Source: Rhizohabitans arisaemae (lineage in GTDB: Bacteria; Actinomycetota; Actinomycetes; Streptosporangiales; Streptosporangiaceae). Taken from it: DNA of 64,000 nt. Below, piece by piece: positions 25,208 through 33,468 of this stretch (position 1 is the first letter of the stretch; every line of letters starts with the position of its first letter). The position numbers were made by a program, and so were the translations under genes. The DNA lies in contig NZ_BLRH01000034.1 of the NCBI RefSeq assembly GCF_025996515.1, forward strand, positions 682,001 to 746,000. The letters are read 5' to 3'. Below the pieces are notes generated by a model. It worked only from the letters and a program-made list of their open reading frames with translations. It ran no database searches and was not told the origin of the DNA.

Positions 25208-26169
25208 TGGCCGGACCAGGCGTCGTCCAGGCCGATCCACCGGTGATCGGCCTGGACCACACACACGGGCATTTCTCCGCCGAGATCGAGCCCGGACTCG
25301 CCGTCACGCCGGGGCAGCGGTTCGTCGTACGGGCCGCGAGTCTGCTGACCAACCCGCTCTTCGGCAAGTCCGACGAGTACGAACGGATGGCCATTCCCAT
25401 CACCGGGCCCATCCACGTGACGGGTGCCGTGGCCGGTGCCACCCTTCGGGTGGACATCCACCGCATCGGCCTCGCCGACCGCGGCGCCATGGTGACCATC
25501 CCCGGGAGGGGCGCCTTCGGCGGTGCCCCGCTTGGCCGGTACGGGCGCACGATGGAGATTTCCGGGGGCTTCGTCCACTTTGACGAGGACACCCGCATCC
25601 CCGTGGACCCGATGGTCGGCAAGATCGGTGTGGCCGTTCCCGGTCCCCCGCCCGTGTCGAGCACGGTGGGGACCTTCGGCGGGAACCTCGACTGCCGCGA
25701 GATCCGCGCCGGGTGTTCCGTCTTCCTCCCCGTCCAAGTCGACGGCGCGTACCTCTACGTCGGCGACCTCCATGCCGCGCAGGGCGACGGGGAGTGCTCC
25801 ATGACCGCCGTCGAGGTCGAGGGAGAGGTCGAGCTCAGCTGCTCTCTGGTGCCGGAGGTGACGCTCGAACGGCCGATGCTGGTCACCCCCACGTCCCTCT
25901 TCACCATCGGCGACGGCGACGATCTCGACGCGGCCGCCCGTACCGCCCTCGACGACATGCTGGCCTTGGTGACCGGGGACCGCGGCTGGTCCCGGGAGAA
26001 GGCGGCCATGTTCCTGAGCGCCGCGGCGGACGTGGCCGTCTGCCAGATCGTGAATCCGCGTGCTTCGGCGCGCGCCGGGGTCCTCCTCGACTACCTGCGT
26101 TCCCGGCGACTCCGTGAGACCTTCCGGCCGCTGGTTCCGGTCGTGAATGAAAGGGAAGAAGATGCTTGA
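25207..26169 (+). CDS. Acetamidase/formamidase family protein
   Basis: A 320-residue FmdA/AmdA-family amidase. Seen: a metal-site-like HTHGHF near residue 18, VGTFGGNLDCREI near 155-168 and VGDLHAAQGDGE near 185-196, the usual signature segments; the last includes the conserved acidic and His residues. The family releases ammonia from formamide, acetamide and other short amides. It may complete hydrolysis of an amide by-product of ring opening. It is TGATG-coupled to the aminotransferase gene and overlaps the dihydropyrimidinase start by 8 bp. Confidence 0.87.
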   Translation: MAGPGVVQADPPVIGLDHTHGHFSAEIEPGLAVTPGQRFVVRAASLLTNPLFGKSDEYERMAIPITGPIHVTGAVAGATLRVDIHRIGLADRGAMVTIPGRGAFGGAPLGRYGRTMEISGGFVHFDEDTRIPVDPMVGKIGVAVPGPPPVSSTVGTFGGNLDCREIRAGCSVFLPVQVDGAYLYVGDLHAAQGDGECSMTAVEVEGEVELSCSLVPEVTLERPMLVTPTSLFTIGDGDDLDAAARTALDDMLALVTGDRGWSREKAAMFLSAAADVAVCQIVNPRASARAGVLLDYLRSRRLRETFRPLVPVVNEREEDA

Positions 26170-27586
26170 CCTGCTGCTGACCAACGGAATCGTCGCGACG
26201 CCTTCCGGCGGCGCGCGGCTGGACGTGGGGATCAAGGACGGGACGATCGTGTCGCTGCGCGCGTCCGGTCACGGCGTCCCCGACGAGGCCACGCGCGTCA
26301 TCGACTGCGCGGGCAAGCTGATCGTGCCCGGAGGCATCGACCCGCACGTCCACACCAACTCGGTGCTCCCCACGGCCGCCGAGAGCGGCATCAAGTGCTT
26401 CGGCCCGGACCGGGTGAGCGAAGGCGCCGTCTACGGCGGGACCACCACGCTCGTCGACTTCGCACACTGGAAGCCCGGCGACGAGCTGGAGCAGAGCTTC
26501 AAGCGCAAGGCCGCCGAGTGGGACGGATACTCCTACACCGACTACGCGCTGCACGGCACCTTCAACCAGCCGGAGATCCCCTTCGAGGTCCTGGACCAGA
26601 TCCCGGACGCCGTCGCGAACGGGCACGGCAGCTACAAGGTGTGGATGACGGACACCACGCCCACCAGGCCGAAGCAGAAGACCGACATCGGGCACATCTG
26701 GGCCATCATGGAGCGCACGGCGGCCGCCGGCGCGATGCTCTGCGTGCACGGCGAGGACGACGACATCGTCATGTACTCGTACAAGAAGCTGCAGCGCGAG
26801 GGCAAAATCGGCCTGGAGTACATGTCCCACGCCCACAACAGCCTCTCCGAGAAGCTCTCGTTCCAGCGGGTGATCACCCTCGCCGAGCACGTCGGGGCGC
26901 CCATCTACCTCATGCACGTCAGCGCCCGCGAGGGCATCGAGGCCATCCGTGAGGCACGTGGCCGCGGGCAGGCGGTGTACGGGGAGATCCTCCCGCACTA
27001 CGCGCACTTCACCGAGGAGGACTACCGGCACGAGCACGGGGCCATCTACCACACGTACCCCTCGCTGAAGTCCGCCGACGACCGTGACGCGATGTGGGAG
27101 GCGCTGGTCGCGGGCACGGTGAGCACCCTCGCCACGGACGGGGTGTGCACCGACTTCGAGGTGAAGACGCGCGGCAAGACCATCATCGACGCGACCGGCG
27201 GACACGCGGGGGTGGAGCTGCGGATGGCGGTGGCCTACACCGAGGGCGTCCACCGCCGGGGCCTGGACCTGTCCCGGTTCGTGGACCTCACGTCCACCAA
27301 CGCCGCCAAGATCCTCGGGCTGTACCCGCGCAAGGGTGTCATCGCCGTGGGCAGCGACGCCGACCTGGCCGTACTCGACACGAACGTACGGCACAAAGTC
27401 ACGGCCGCCGACCTGCACGAGGCCGACTACACCGCATGGGAGGGCTACGAGATCGCCGCACGGAACACGATGACCGTACTGCGCGGCAAGGTGATCGTGG
27501 AGGGCGGCCGGCTGACGACGGAGCCGGAAGGCCGCCTCCAGGAGCAGCGGCTGTCGAGCGACGTGGCGAGCCGCCCGGCTTGCTGA
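26162..27586 (+). CDS. Dihydropyrimidinase / D-hydantoinase
   Basis: A 474-residue cyclic amidohydrolase. GGIDPHVHTN gives His62 and His64; GSYKVWMT (Lys159) is the site of the bridging carboxylated lysine; further ligands are in CVHGED, LMHVSARE and the catalytic ATDGVCTDF. It opens dihydropyrimidines or 5-substituted hydantoins to N-carbamoyl amino acids. ATG at 26162 sits next to AAAGGGAAG; an in-frame ATG at 26147 is possible. It is the last gene of the operon. A degraded copy of its first 28 codons precedes the ThDP enzyme gene at 17036-17146. Confidence 0.88.
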   Translation: MLDLLLTNGIVATPSGGARLDVGIKDGTIVSLRASGHGVPDEATRVIDCAGKLIVPGGIDPHVHTNSVLPTAAESGIKCFGPDRVSEGAVYGGTTTLVDFAHWKPGDELEQSFKRKAAEWDGYSYTDYALHGTFNQPEIPFEVLDQIPDAVANGHGSYKVWMTDTTPTRPKQKTDIGHIWAIMERTAAAGAMLCVHGEDDDIVMYSYKKLQREGKIGLEYMSHAHNSLSEKLSFQRVITLAEHVGAPIYLMHVSAREGIEAIREARGRGQAVYGEILPHYAHFTEEDYRHEHGAIYHTYPSLKSADDRDAMWEALVAGTVSTLATDGVCTDFEVKTRGKTIIDATGGHAGVELRMAVAYTEGVHRRGLDLSRFVDLTSTNAAKILGLYPRKGVIAVGSDADLAVLDTNVRHKVTAADLHEADYTAWEGYEIAARNTMTVLRGKVIVEGGRLTTEPEGRLQEQRLSSDVASRPAC

Positions 27587-27599
27587 CGGGGCTGAAGGC

Positions 27600-28277
27600 T
27601 CAGAAAGGCGAGCCGTCGGTAACCAGGGCGAGCACGAAGCCGTCGTAACCTTTGCCGCCCACGGTCTGCAGCGCGGTTGCGCTCAGGCGGGGGTGGGCGG
27701 CAACCAGCTCGGTGAAGCGCCGAACCCCCTGGACCCGGGGGTCGGCGCTGCCGGCGTCGACGACCTCCCCGTCGCGGACCACGTTGTCGGCGACGATGAG
27801 GGCGCCCGGCCGGGTGAGCTTCAGCGCCCAGTCGAGATAGCCGGGGTTGCCCGGCTTGTCCGCATCGATGAACACCAGGTCGAAGCTGTGCCCTTCCTCG
27901 GCCAGCCGCGGAAGCGACTCCAGGGCGAAGCCCGTACGGATCTCCGTCACTCCGTGGAGACCGGCACGCCGGATGTTGGCCCGCGCGACCTCGGCGTGGC
28001 CCGGGTCCGCCTCAAGCGAGATCAACCGCCCTTCGGGCGGGAGCGCACGAGCGAGCCAGATCGTGCTGTACCCGCCCAAAGTGCCGATCTCCAGGATCGT
28101 TCTCGCCCCCTGGATCCGCGCCAGCAGGTGCAGGAGCTTGCCCTGGTTGGGGGCGACTTGGTGGGGCGGCAGCCCGGCGGCCTCACTGTCGGCGACCGCC
28201 GCGTCCAACGCCGGGTCCGAGCCCACCAGCAGGCCGTTGAAATAGTCGTCGACCTCGGCCCACCGGCGTGACTCCAC
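27600..28277 (-). CDS. O-methyltransferase (class I SAM, catechol-type)
   Basis: A 225-residue Methyltransf_3 protein. SAM-binding motif I is TILEIGTLGGYSTIWLA (near residues 60-76), followed by LEADPGHAEVAR, and VFIDADKPGNPGYLDWAL supplies the metal-binding Asp region of the catechol/caffeoyl-CoA type. GTG at 28277 with AAAGG 8 nt before it is preferred; a longer ORF from 28325 lacks support. It converges with the dihydropyrimidinase gene, 13 bp away, and is probably not part of that pathway. Confidence 0.85.
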   Translation of the reverse strand: MESRRWAEVDDYFNGLLVGSDPALDAAVADSEAAGLPPHQVAPNQGKLLHLLARIQGARTILEIGTLGGYSTIWLARALPPEGRLISLEADPGHAEVARANIRRAGLHGVTEIRTGFALESLPRLAEEGHSFDLVFIDADKPGNPGYLDWALKLTRPGALIVADNVVRDGEVVDAGSADPRVQGVRRFTELVAAHPRLSATALQTVGGKGYDGFVLALVTDGSPF

Positions 28278-28385
28278 AGTGATTTCCTTTCGTCCCTCCA
28301 CGGGAGGCCACCCCGCCGGGAGCACCCGTACGCGACCTTGACCCCGGGCGGAACCGAGTCTCAGCCGCTGCGGCGTCCTACTGTT

Positions 28386-28754
28386 TCAGGCGAACCTGCG
28401 TACGGCCTCCAGATAGGCCAGCAGGGCGTCGCGGTTGCGTGCCAGGCAGTCGATGCGTGCGGTGATGCGATCGGCCTCGGCCTGGAGCAGGCGTGCCAGC
28501 TCCGGCGTCAGGCACTGCGGATGCAGGTGGATGTGGTGAGGCTTGTCCAGGAACGGCAGGATCCGCCGGATGATCTCGGTGGTGAGCCCGGCGTCGAGCA
28601 GCCCGCGGATCTGCCGCACCCGCATCACATCCGTCGCCGCGTACACGCGGTAGCCGTTCGCGGCCCGCGCCACCTCCAGCAGCCCCTGCTCCTCGTAGTA
28701 GCGCAGCATGCGGGTCGGCACGCCGGTGCGCCGGGACAGCTCGCCGATCCGCAT
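28386..28754 (-). CDS. MerR family transcriptional regulator
   Basis: A 122-residue MerR protein. The N-terminal winged HTH begins MRIGELSRRTGVPTRMLRYY, typical of the family, followed by a coiled-coil dimer helix (about 80-115). The C-terminus is short, so no large effector domain is present. ATG at 28754 has GGGGGA before it; an ATG at 28778 lies inside the operator and is less likely. It is divergent from an MFS exporter, with a palindrome between them that it presumably occupies. Confidence 0.88.
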   Translation of the reverse strand: MRIGELSRRTGVPTRMLRYYEEQGLLEVARAANGYRVYAATDVMRVRQIRGLLDAGLTTEIIRRILPFLDKPHHIHLHPQCLTPELARLLQAEADRITARIDCLARNRDALLAYLEAVRRFA

Positions 28755-28771
28755 GGTCCCCCGATGATTTG

Positions 28772-28791
28772 CCTTCACACTGATGTGAAGG
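28772..28791. promoter_or_regulatory. MerR-type operator
   Basis: CCTTCACA (28772-28779), CTGA, TGTGAAGG (28784-28791): perfect 8-bp arms with a 4-bp centre between the divergent MerR and MFS genes. This is the usual form and place of a MerR operator in the -35/-10 spacer. The right end is 15 bp before the MFS start, implying a very short leader for that gene. Confidence 0.75.
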
Positions 28792-28806
28792 TTTCACGAT
28801 ATCGGC

Positions 28807-29943
28807 ATGTCCTCCCCCCGGATGCCGGTCATGGCGCTGGCCTCCCTGTCGTGTGCCGCCTTCACCGCCGTCGTGACCGAGCTGCTGCCCGCCGGCCTCC
28901 TGCCCGAACTCAGCCGTGACCTGGGTGTTCCCGCCGGACGGGCCGGGTTCCTGGTCACGGGGTACGCGCTGGCCTCCTTCCTGTCCGCGATCCCGGTCAC
29001 CGTCGCGGTGCGGGGACTGCCGCGGCGGCCGATCCTGCTGACGGTGCTGGTGTGCTTCGCGGCGCTGAACGCGGGGACGGCGCTGTCGGGATCCTACGCG
29101 CTGACGTTCGCCCTGCGGCTGCTGGCCGGGGTCGCGGGCGGCACTCTGTGGGCGATGCTGGTGGGGTACGCGGCCCGGCTGGTGCCCGACGAGCGGCGGG
29201 GCCGGGCGATCGCGATCGTCTCGGCCGGCGTCACCGTGGCGTTGTGCGCGGGGATTCCGGCCGGGAGCGCGCTCGCGGGCGTCGCCGGATGGCGGGCCGC
29301 CTTCGCCGTACTGGCCGCCGCGTCGGCGCTGCTCGCGGTGTGGGTGTGGCGGTCGGTTCCGCCCGTGGCCGGAGAGCGGGCCGGGCGGCGGCTGCCGCTC
29401 CGCGCGGTGCTGGGCCTGACCGGGGTGCGCGTCTCGCTGGCCGTCACGCTCGTGGTGCTGGTGGGGCATCAGATCGTCTACACCTTCCTGGCGCCGCTGG
29501 CAGCCCGTGCCGGGCTTGGTGAGGCGGGGGTTGCGCTGCTGGTGTTCGGGCTGGCCACGGTGGCGGGGGTGTGGCTGACGGGCGCGCTCATCGACGGGCG
29601 GGTACGGGCGCTGCTGCCGACCGCCCTGGCGGGGACGGTGGCCGCGATGACCGTCTTGGCCGTCTTCGGACAGCACGCGGGGCCGCTCCTGGGGGCGACG
29701 GCGGTATGGGGGCTGGGCTTCGGCGGGCTGCCGACCCTGCTGCAGAGCACGCTGATCGAGCGCACGGGAGCCCGTAACGCCGATGTCGCCACCTCGCTGC
29801 AGACGACCGTGTACAACGCGGGGATCGCCGCCGGGTCGTTCGCGGGTGGGCTGCTCCTGGACGGGCTCGGCGCCGTCGTTCTGCCGTGGGCGAGCCTCGC
29901 GCTGCTGTCGCTGGCCCTGGCCGCTGTGGCACTGCTGCCTTGA
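28807..29943 (+). CDS. MFS transporter (DHA1, AraJ-like efflux)
   Basis: A 378-residue integral membrane protein with about 12 hydrophobic segments. It has the DHA1 arrangement: ELLPAGLLPELSRDLGVPAGRAG after helix 1, LPRRPILL in the 2-3 loop, and RRGRAIAIVSAGVTVALCAGIPAG, the motif C-like antiporter segment. Probably a drug or sugar exporter controlled by the divergent MerR regulator. The ATG has no clear ribosome site and lies close to the operator, so the mRNA may be nearly leaderless, or translation may start at a later Met (codon 6). Confidence 0.85.
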   Translation: MSSPRMPVMALASLSCAAFTAVVTELLPAGLLPELSRDLGVPAGRAGFLVTGYALASFLSAIPVTVAVRGLPRRPILLTVLVCFAALNAGTALSGSYALTFALRLLAGVAGGTLWAMLVGYAARLVPDERRGRAIAIVSAGVTVALCAGIPAGSALAGVAGWRAAFAVLAAASALLAVWVWRSVPPVAGERAGRRLPLRAVLGLTGVRVSLAVTLVVLVGHQIVYTFLAPLAARAGLGEAGVALLVFGLATVAGVWLTGALIDGRVRALLPTALAGTVAAMTVLAVFGQHAGPLLGATAVWGLGFGGLPTLLQSTLIERTGARNADVATSLQTTVYNAGIAAGSFAGGLLLDGLGAVVLPWASLALLSLALAAVALLP

Positions 29944-30011
29944 GTGTCTTTCCGAACTGCCCTGGTGCGGAGCCGGAGGTGCCCGTACACCCCGGCTCGT
30001 TCGCCGACGGA

Positions 30012-30692
30012 CTACCGCCAGTTTTCGCGCTCTCGCCGCAGTCCGTCGAGGATCAGGTCGAGTCCGACGCGGAACTCCTCGGTGTAGACGTAACCAGGTT
30101 TCAGAGCGCGGTCGACGATCATCTCGGTGAGGTGCGGGAACTCGTCGCGGGGCAGCTGCTCCAGGATCGAGCCCGCCACGTCCTCCAGACCTGCTGACGA
30201 TGTGAAGGGCAGGCTGAGCCCTTGGAGCGTGAACCCGTAGATGTAGCTGTCCAGTACCGAGACCGCGTGTGTCGCGCCGGCGATCGAGAAGCCGCCCGAA
30301 CGCAGGCACCCGATGACCGCGTCGTGGTGGCGCAGCGTCGCGTGGCCGGGGTTCTTCCGTGAGTCCATCAGGCTGATCGCCCACGGGTGGCGGATGAGTG
30401 CGCCGCGCATCGAGTCCGCCCGCCGTCGCATCGCGGCCTGCCAGCCGATGTCGTCCGGCGGGAGTTCGATCTCGCCGAAGACGAGGTCGAGCATGCCGTC
30501 GAGGATCAGGTCCTTGTTGCGGAAGTGGTGGTACAGCGACATGGCCTCGATACCGAGCCGTTCGGCGAGCTTGCGCATGCTCGGCGCGCCGGTGCCGGTC
30601 TCGTCCGCCATCGCGACCGCCGTGCGGAGCACCTTCTCCTTGGTGAGCGAGTTGCGGCGGGGCGCGGGCGTGCCCGCTGTCTCCATGGCCAC
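30012..30692 (-). CDS. TetR family transcriptional regulator
   Basis: About 226 residues with an N-terminal TetR HTH (LTKEKVLRTAVAMADETG, then PSMRKLAERLGIEAMSLYHH) and the TetR_C-like C-terminal ligand domain (about 95-220). GTG at 30692 lies 5 nt after AGGAGG; ATG at 30686 is next best, and an ORF from 30743 would run into the operator. It is divergent from a DUF4386 membrane protein; the palindrome between the two starts is its probable site. Confidence 0.85.
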   Translation of the reverse strand: MAMETAGTPAPRRNSLTKEKVLRTAVAMADETGTGAPSMRKLAERLGIEAMSLYHHFRNKDLILDGMLDLVFGEIELPPDDIGWQAAMRRRADSMRGALIRHPWAISLMDSRKNPGHATLRHHDAVIGCLRSGGFSIAGATHAVSVLDSYIYGFTLQGLSLPFTSSAGLEDVAGSILEQLPRDEFPHLTEMIVDRALKPGYVYTEEFRVGLDLILDGLRRERENWR

Positions 30693-30726
30693 GAGGTCCT
30701 CCTGCCTGGTCTGCTTGGACGGCTTG

Positions 30727-30749
30727 ACAACCTTACACCGCAAGGTTGT
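30727..30749. promoter_or_regulatory. TetR-type operator
   Basis: ACAACCTT (30727-30734) and AAGGTTGT (30742-30749) are perfect 8-bp arms with a 7-bp centre. A further half-like GTAAGG copy on the minus strand follows near 30750-30757. TTGACA (30724-30729) overlaps the left arm, so binding should block a rightward promoter. Confidence 0.75.
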
Positions 30750-30839
30750 ACCTTACAGCGTATGGGTAGCCGACAAGCAGAGGAGAGGGCCGTGGAACCA
30801 GACGGAGCCGGGAAGCCGGGCGCGGCTCGGAGGTATCCG

Positions 30840-31562
30840 ATGACCACACCGAAGACGCTCGCGAGGATCGCGGGGGTTCTGTATCTGCTCGTCGCCGCGT
30901 TCAACATCTTCGCCGGGCTGGTGAACACGCGCATCGTCGAGTCAGGGGACGCGGCGGCCACGGCCGACAACATCGGCGCCTCGGCCACCCTGTTTCGCCT
31001 CGGCTTCGTTGGCGAGCTGGTGGGGGCCACGGTCTTTCTGCTGCTGGGCTTGGCCCTGTACCTACTGCTCAATCATGTGAACCGGTTTGCCGCCGCCGCG
31101 ATGGCCGTCTTCGTCGCGGTGGGCGCCGCGATCCAAGGCTTGAACGCGCTCAACCGGAAGGCGGCGCTGACGATCGCCACCGGCCAGGACCACGCCGGCG
31201 CCTTCGGTCCGGCGGGTTCCGACCAGCTCACCATGCTGTTCGCCGACCTGCACCACGACGGGTACCTCATCGCCCAGATGTACTTCGGCCTGTGGCTGCT
31301 GCCGCTGGGCTACCTGATCGTCAAGTCGGGCTACTTCCCCAAGGCGCTGGGCGTCCTGATGGTGATCGGATGCTCCGGCCATCTCGTGGACATGTTCGCG
31401 CGCTTCCTCGCCCCCGGCATCGCCGCGAACATCTCACCGTTCGCCATGACCCCTCCGGCGGTCGCGGAGATTTCGCTCATCGTGTGGCTGCTGGTCAAGG
31501 CCGTGCGAGTGCCCGTACCCGACGTGCGGGCAGCCTCCGTCGCCCACTCCGGCTCCGGTTGA
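30840..31562 (+). CDS. DUF4386 family membrane protein
   Basis: A 240-residue protein with about six hydrophobic spans and the DUF4386 hallmarks: an N-terminal ARIAGVLYLLVAAFNIFAGL helix, and GYLIAQMYFGLWLLPLGYL with SGYFPKALGVLM later. Function is unknown in the family. ATG at 30840 follows CGGAGG by 6 nt; an upstream in-frame ATG at 30762 is less favoured. The operator context says it is controlled by the divergent TetR protein. Confidence 0.85.
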   Translation: MTTPKTLARIAGVLYLLVAAFNIFAGLVNTRIVESGDAAATADNIGASATLFRLGFVGELVGATVFLLLGLALYLLLNHVNRFAAAAMAVFVAVGAAIQGLNALNRKAALTIATGQDHAGAFGPAGSDQLTMLFADLHHDGYLIAQMYFGLWLLPLGYLIVKSGYFPKALGVLMVIGCSGHLVDMFARFLAPGIAANISPFAMTPPAVAEISLIVWLLVKAVRVPVPDVRAASVAHSGSG

Positions 31563-31614
31563 GCACCCGGCCGCCCGCCTAAATGGCCAGGCCGACCACC
31601 CGCCCGTCCCCGAC

Positions 31615-31661
31615 GCCGTACACCTCCCCGCCCATCCGCCGGCGACAGGGAGGTGTACGGC
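31615..31661. terminator. Hairpin terminator after DUF4386 gene
   Basis: GCCGTACACCTCCC (31615-31628) and GGGAGGTGTACGGC (31648-31661) form a perfect 14-bp stem with a 19-nt loop, between the DUF4386 stop and the end of the epoxide-hydrolase remnant. It could work in both directions. Confidence 0.65.
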
Positions 31662-31662
31662 C

Positions 31663-31880
31663 TCAGGCGTGACGCCCGGCCGGGTTCGCACGGCGGAGCC
31701 CGCGGAAGAACGCCCGGACGTCCGCGGTGAACAGCTCGGGCTCCTCCATCGCGGCGAAGTGGCCACCCCTGTCCGACTCCGACCAGTACACGAGGTTAAG
31801 CGTTTCGTTCCATTCGGCGATCCGCCGTACGGGACGGGCGTTGTCGCCGGCGAAGGCGGCCACACCCGTGGGTACCGGCG
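31663..31880 (-). pseudogene. C-terminal remnant of an epoxide hydrolase-like gene
   Basis: About 70 codons ending at 31663 read like the C-terminus of actinobacterial epoxide hydrolases: VPTGVAAFAGDNARPVRR, LVYWSESDRGGHFAAMEEP (with the catalytic His in GGHFAAMEEP), then LFTADVRAFFRGLRRA. Upstream in the same frame (to 32073) no alpha/beta-hydrolase sequence, nucleophile Asp or oxyanion motif can be found, so the N-terminal 300 or so residues are gone. The left boundary is approximate. Confidence 0.6.
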
Positions 31881-32058
31881 AGCGGGAGACGCTCGCGGGC
31901 CAGGGCGGGTGAAACGCCTCCGAATGGAGCCGGGCCGACGACAGTCCACCGCCTCTGCGGACGGGGCGAGCACCGGGATGGCGATCGGCCGAAAAAGGGG
32001 GGCGCCCTTGCCGCCAGGTACTGAACGCTGCGGCCACTTCATTGGGGCTGTGCTTGCC

Positions 32059-32081
32059 AATATTGTGTGGCACACACTATT
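32059..32081. promoter_or_regulatory. PadR-type operator
   Basis: AATATTGTGTG (32059-32069), G, CACACACTATT (32071-32081): a 23-bp palindrome with one mismatched pair, centred 21 bp before the PadR start. This is consistent with autoregulation by the gene that follows. Confidence 0.7.
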
Positions 32082-32090
32082 GTATGAGGC

Positions 32091-32426
32091 ATGCTAGATG
32101 ATGAGCTGCTCTCGGTACACCTGCAGGAGATCCGGCGGGGAACCGTGGTGCTCGCCTGCCTGCTCATCCTGAAACAGCCGAACTACGGATACGCACTGCT
32201 GGACCAGCTCGGCCGGAGCGGGTTCGCCGTCGACGCCAACACCCTCTACCCGCTGCTGCGCCGGCTGGAGAAGCAAGGACTGCTGACCAGCGACTGGAAC
32301 ACCGAGGAGTCCAGGCCGCGCAAGTTCTACCGCACGAGCGATGAGGGCGTCACGCTCGCCGACACCCTGACCGGCGCCTGGGATGAGTTGCACACCGCAT
32401 TCCGCACTCTGAAAGGCGAGTCATGA
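32091..32426 (+). CDS. PadR family transcriptional regulator
   Basis: A 111-residue PadR-like winged HTH protein. GTVVLACLLILKQPNYGYALLDQL and DANTLYPLLRRLEKQGLL are the recognition-helix and wing segments; the family's C-terminal helix follows with no extra domain. It starts 10 bp after a palindromic operator with only a short GAGG ribosome site. ATGA overlap couples it to the HAAS-domain membrane protein, a very common PadR pairing. Confidence 0.9.
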   Translation: MLDDELLSVHLQEIRRGTVVLACLLILKQPNYGYALLDQLGRSGFAVDANTLYPLLRRLEKQGLLTSDWNTEESRPRKFYRTSDEGVTLADTLTGAWDELHTAFRTLKGES

Positions 32427-33373
32427 CGAGCCCGAAAACCCTCACCGACCGCTATGTGGACGCGGTGCTGCATCGAGTCCCCACGCATCAGCGCCCCGAC
32501 ATAGAACGAGAGCTCCGCGCCTCGATCGGGGACGCCGTGGACGACAGGATCTCCGCCGGGGACGACCCCGCCGACGCGGAGGCGGCCGTCCTCACCGAAC
32601 TCGGCGACCCGGTACGGCTTGCCGCGGGGTACGCGGATCGCCCGCTCCAGTTGATCGGCCCCGCGTTCTACCTCGACTACACGAGGCTGCTGATCGCCCT
32701 GCTCACCGTGATCGTGCCCGCCGTCGCCGCGGCCGTGGGGCTCACCCGGGGCCTGTCCGGCGACGACGCCCTCACCGTGGCCGGGGAGACCCTGGGGGCC
32801 GTGGTGACCACCGTCGTCCACATCGCCTTCTGGACCACCCTCGTCTTCGCGGTCATCGAGCGGATCCCGGCGCTGCGCCGGGCTCGGAGAAGGCCCTGGA
32901 CCCCGGACTCCCTGCCCGAGCCGCCCAGCCGCCGCGCCCGATACGGCGAACTGATCACCTTGAGCGTGGTGCTGGTGCTGTGCACCACCTTCATCGTGCT
33001 CTCCCCCGTGGTCAGCCCGGAGACCGACGCGAACGGCAAGCCCATTCCGATCATCACTCCCTGGTGGTGGGAGAGCGGCGTCGTCTACCTCTTCATCGTC
33101 CTCGTCGTCGCCGGTCTCGGCTTCGTCTTCGCCAAGTACTACGTCCGCTGGAGCGTTCCCCTCGCCGTCGCCGGGTCGCTCGTCGACATGGCCGCCCCGA
33201 TCCTGATGCTCTGGCTCGCCGCGAACGACCGGGTGCTCAACCCGGCCTTCGTCCAGGCGATCGGATGGTCACCCGAGGCCGCCGGGCGAGTCAATACGGT
33301 GCTCATCGTGCTCGCCGTCGTCTCGATCATCAACACCGTCCTTCAAGGGCTTATCCGAGCCCGCCGCGGCTGA
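32423..33373 (+). CDS. HAAS/permease-prefix domain membrane protein
   Basis: A 316-residue protein. The N-terminal about 70 residues form a HAAS-type helical domain (LTDRYVDAVLHRVPTHQR, DPADAEAAVLTELGDP), which in this family contacts the adjacent PadR regulator or a membrane partner. About six hydrophobic spans follow. It starts within the PadR stop codon (ATGA). The pair is likely a membrane-stress or efflux-linked sensing unit; no transporter ATPase follows. Confidence 0.8.
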   Translation: MTSPKTLTDRYVDAVLHRVPTHQRPDIERELRASIGDAVDDRISAGDDPADAEAAVLTELGDPVRLAAGYADRPLQLIGPAFYLDYTRLLIALLTVIVPAVAAAVGLTRGLSGDDALTVAGETLGAVVTTVVHIAFWTTLVFAVIERIPALRRARRRPWTPDSLPEPPSRRARYGELITLSVVLVLCTTFIVLSPVVSPETDANGKPIPIITPWWWESGVVYLFIVLVVAGLGFVFAKYYVRWSVPLAVAGSLVDMAAPILMLWLAANDRVLNPAFVQAIGWSPEAAGRVNTVLIVLAVVSIINTVLQGLIRARRG

Positions 33374-33468
33374 GCGAGCACCGGGTGGCGTCGACACAGT
33401 GATGCCGCCCCGGTGCGACGACCGCCGCCCGACAACCGTCCCGAACCACGCCCCCAGGAGGAGCAGCC

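Noticed and set aside
28378-30384. 668-residue minus-strand frame
   Set aside because: It runs antisense through the MFS gene and is Arg/Gln/Pro-rich, a typical GC-rich shadow frame.
11434-32075. 31434-32075 frame overlapping the epoxide hydrolase remnant
   Set aside because: Different frame from the GGHFAAMEEP sequence and without family likeness; treated as a shadow (the entry start here spans loosely, the frame itself is 31434-32075).
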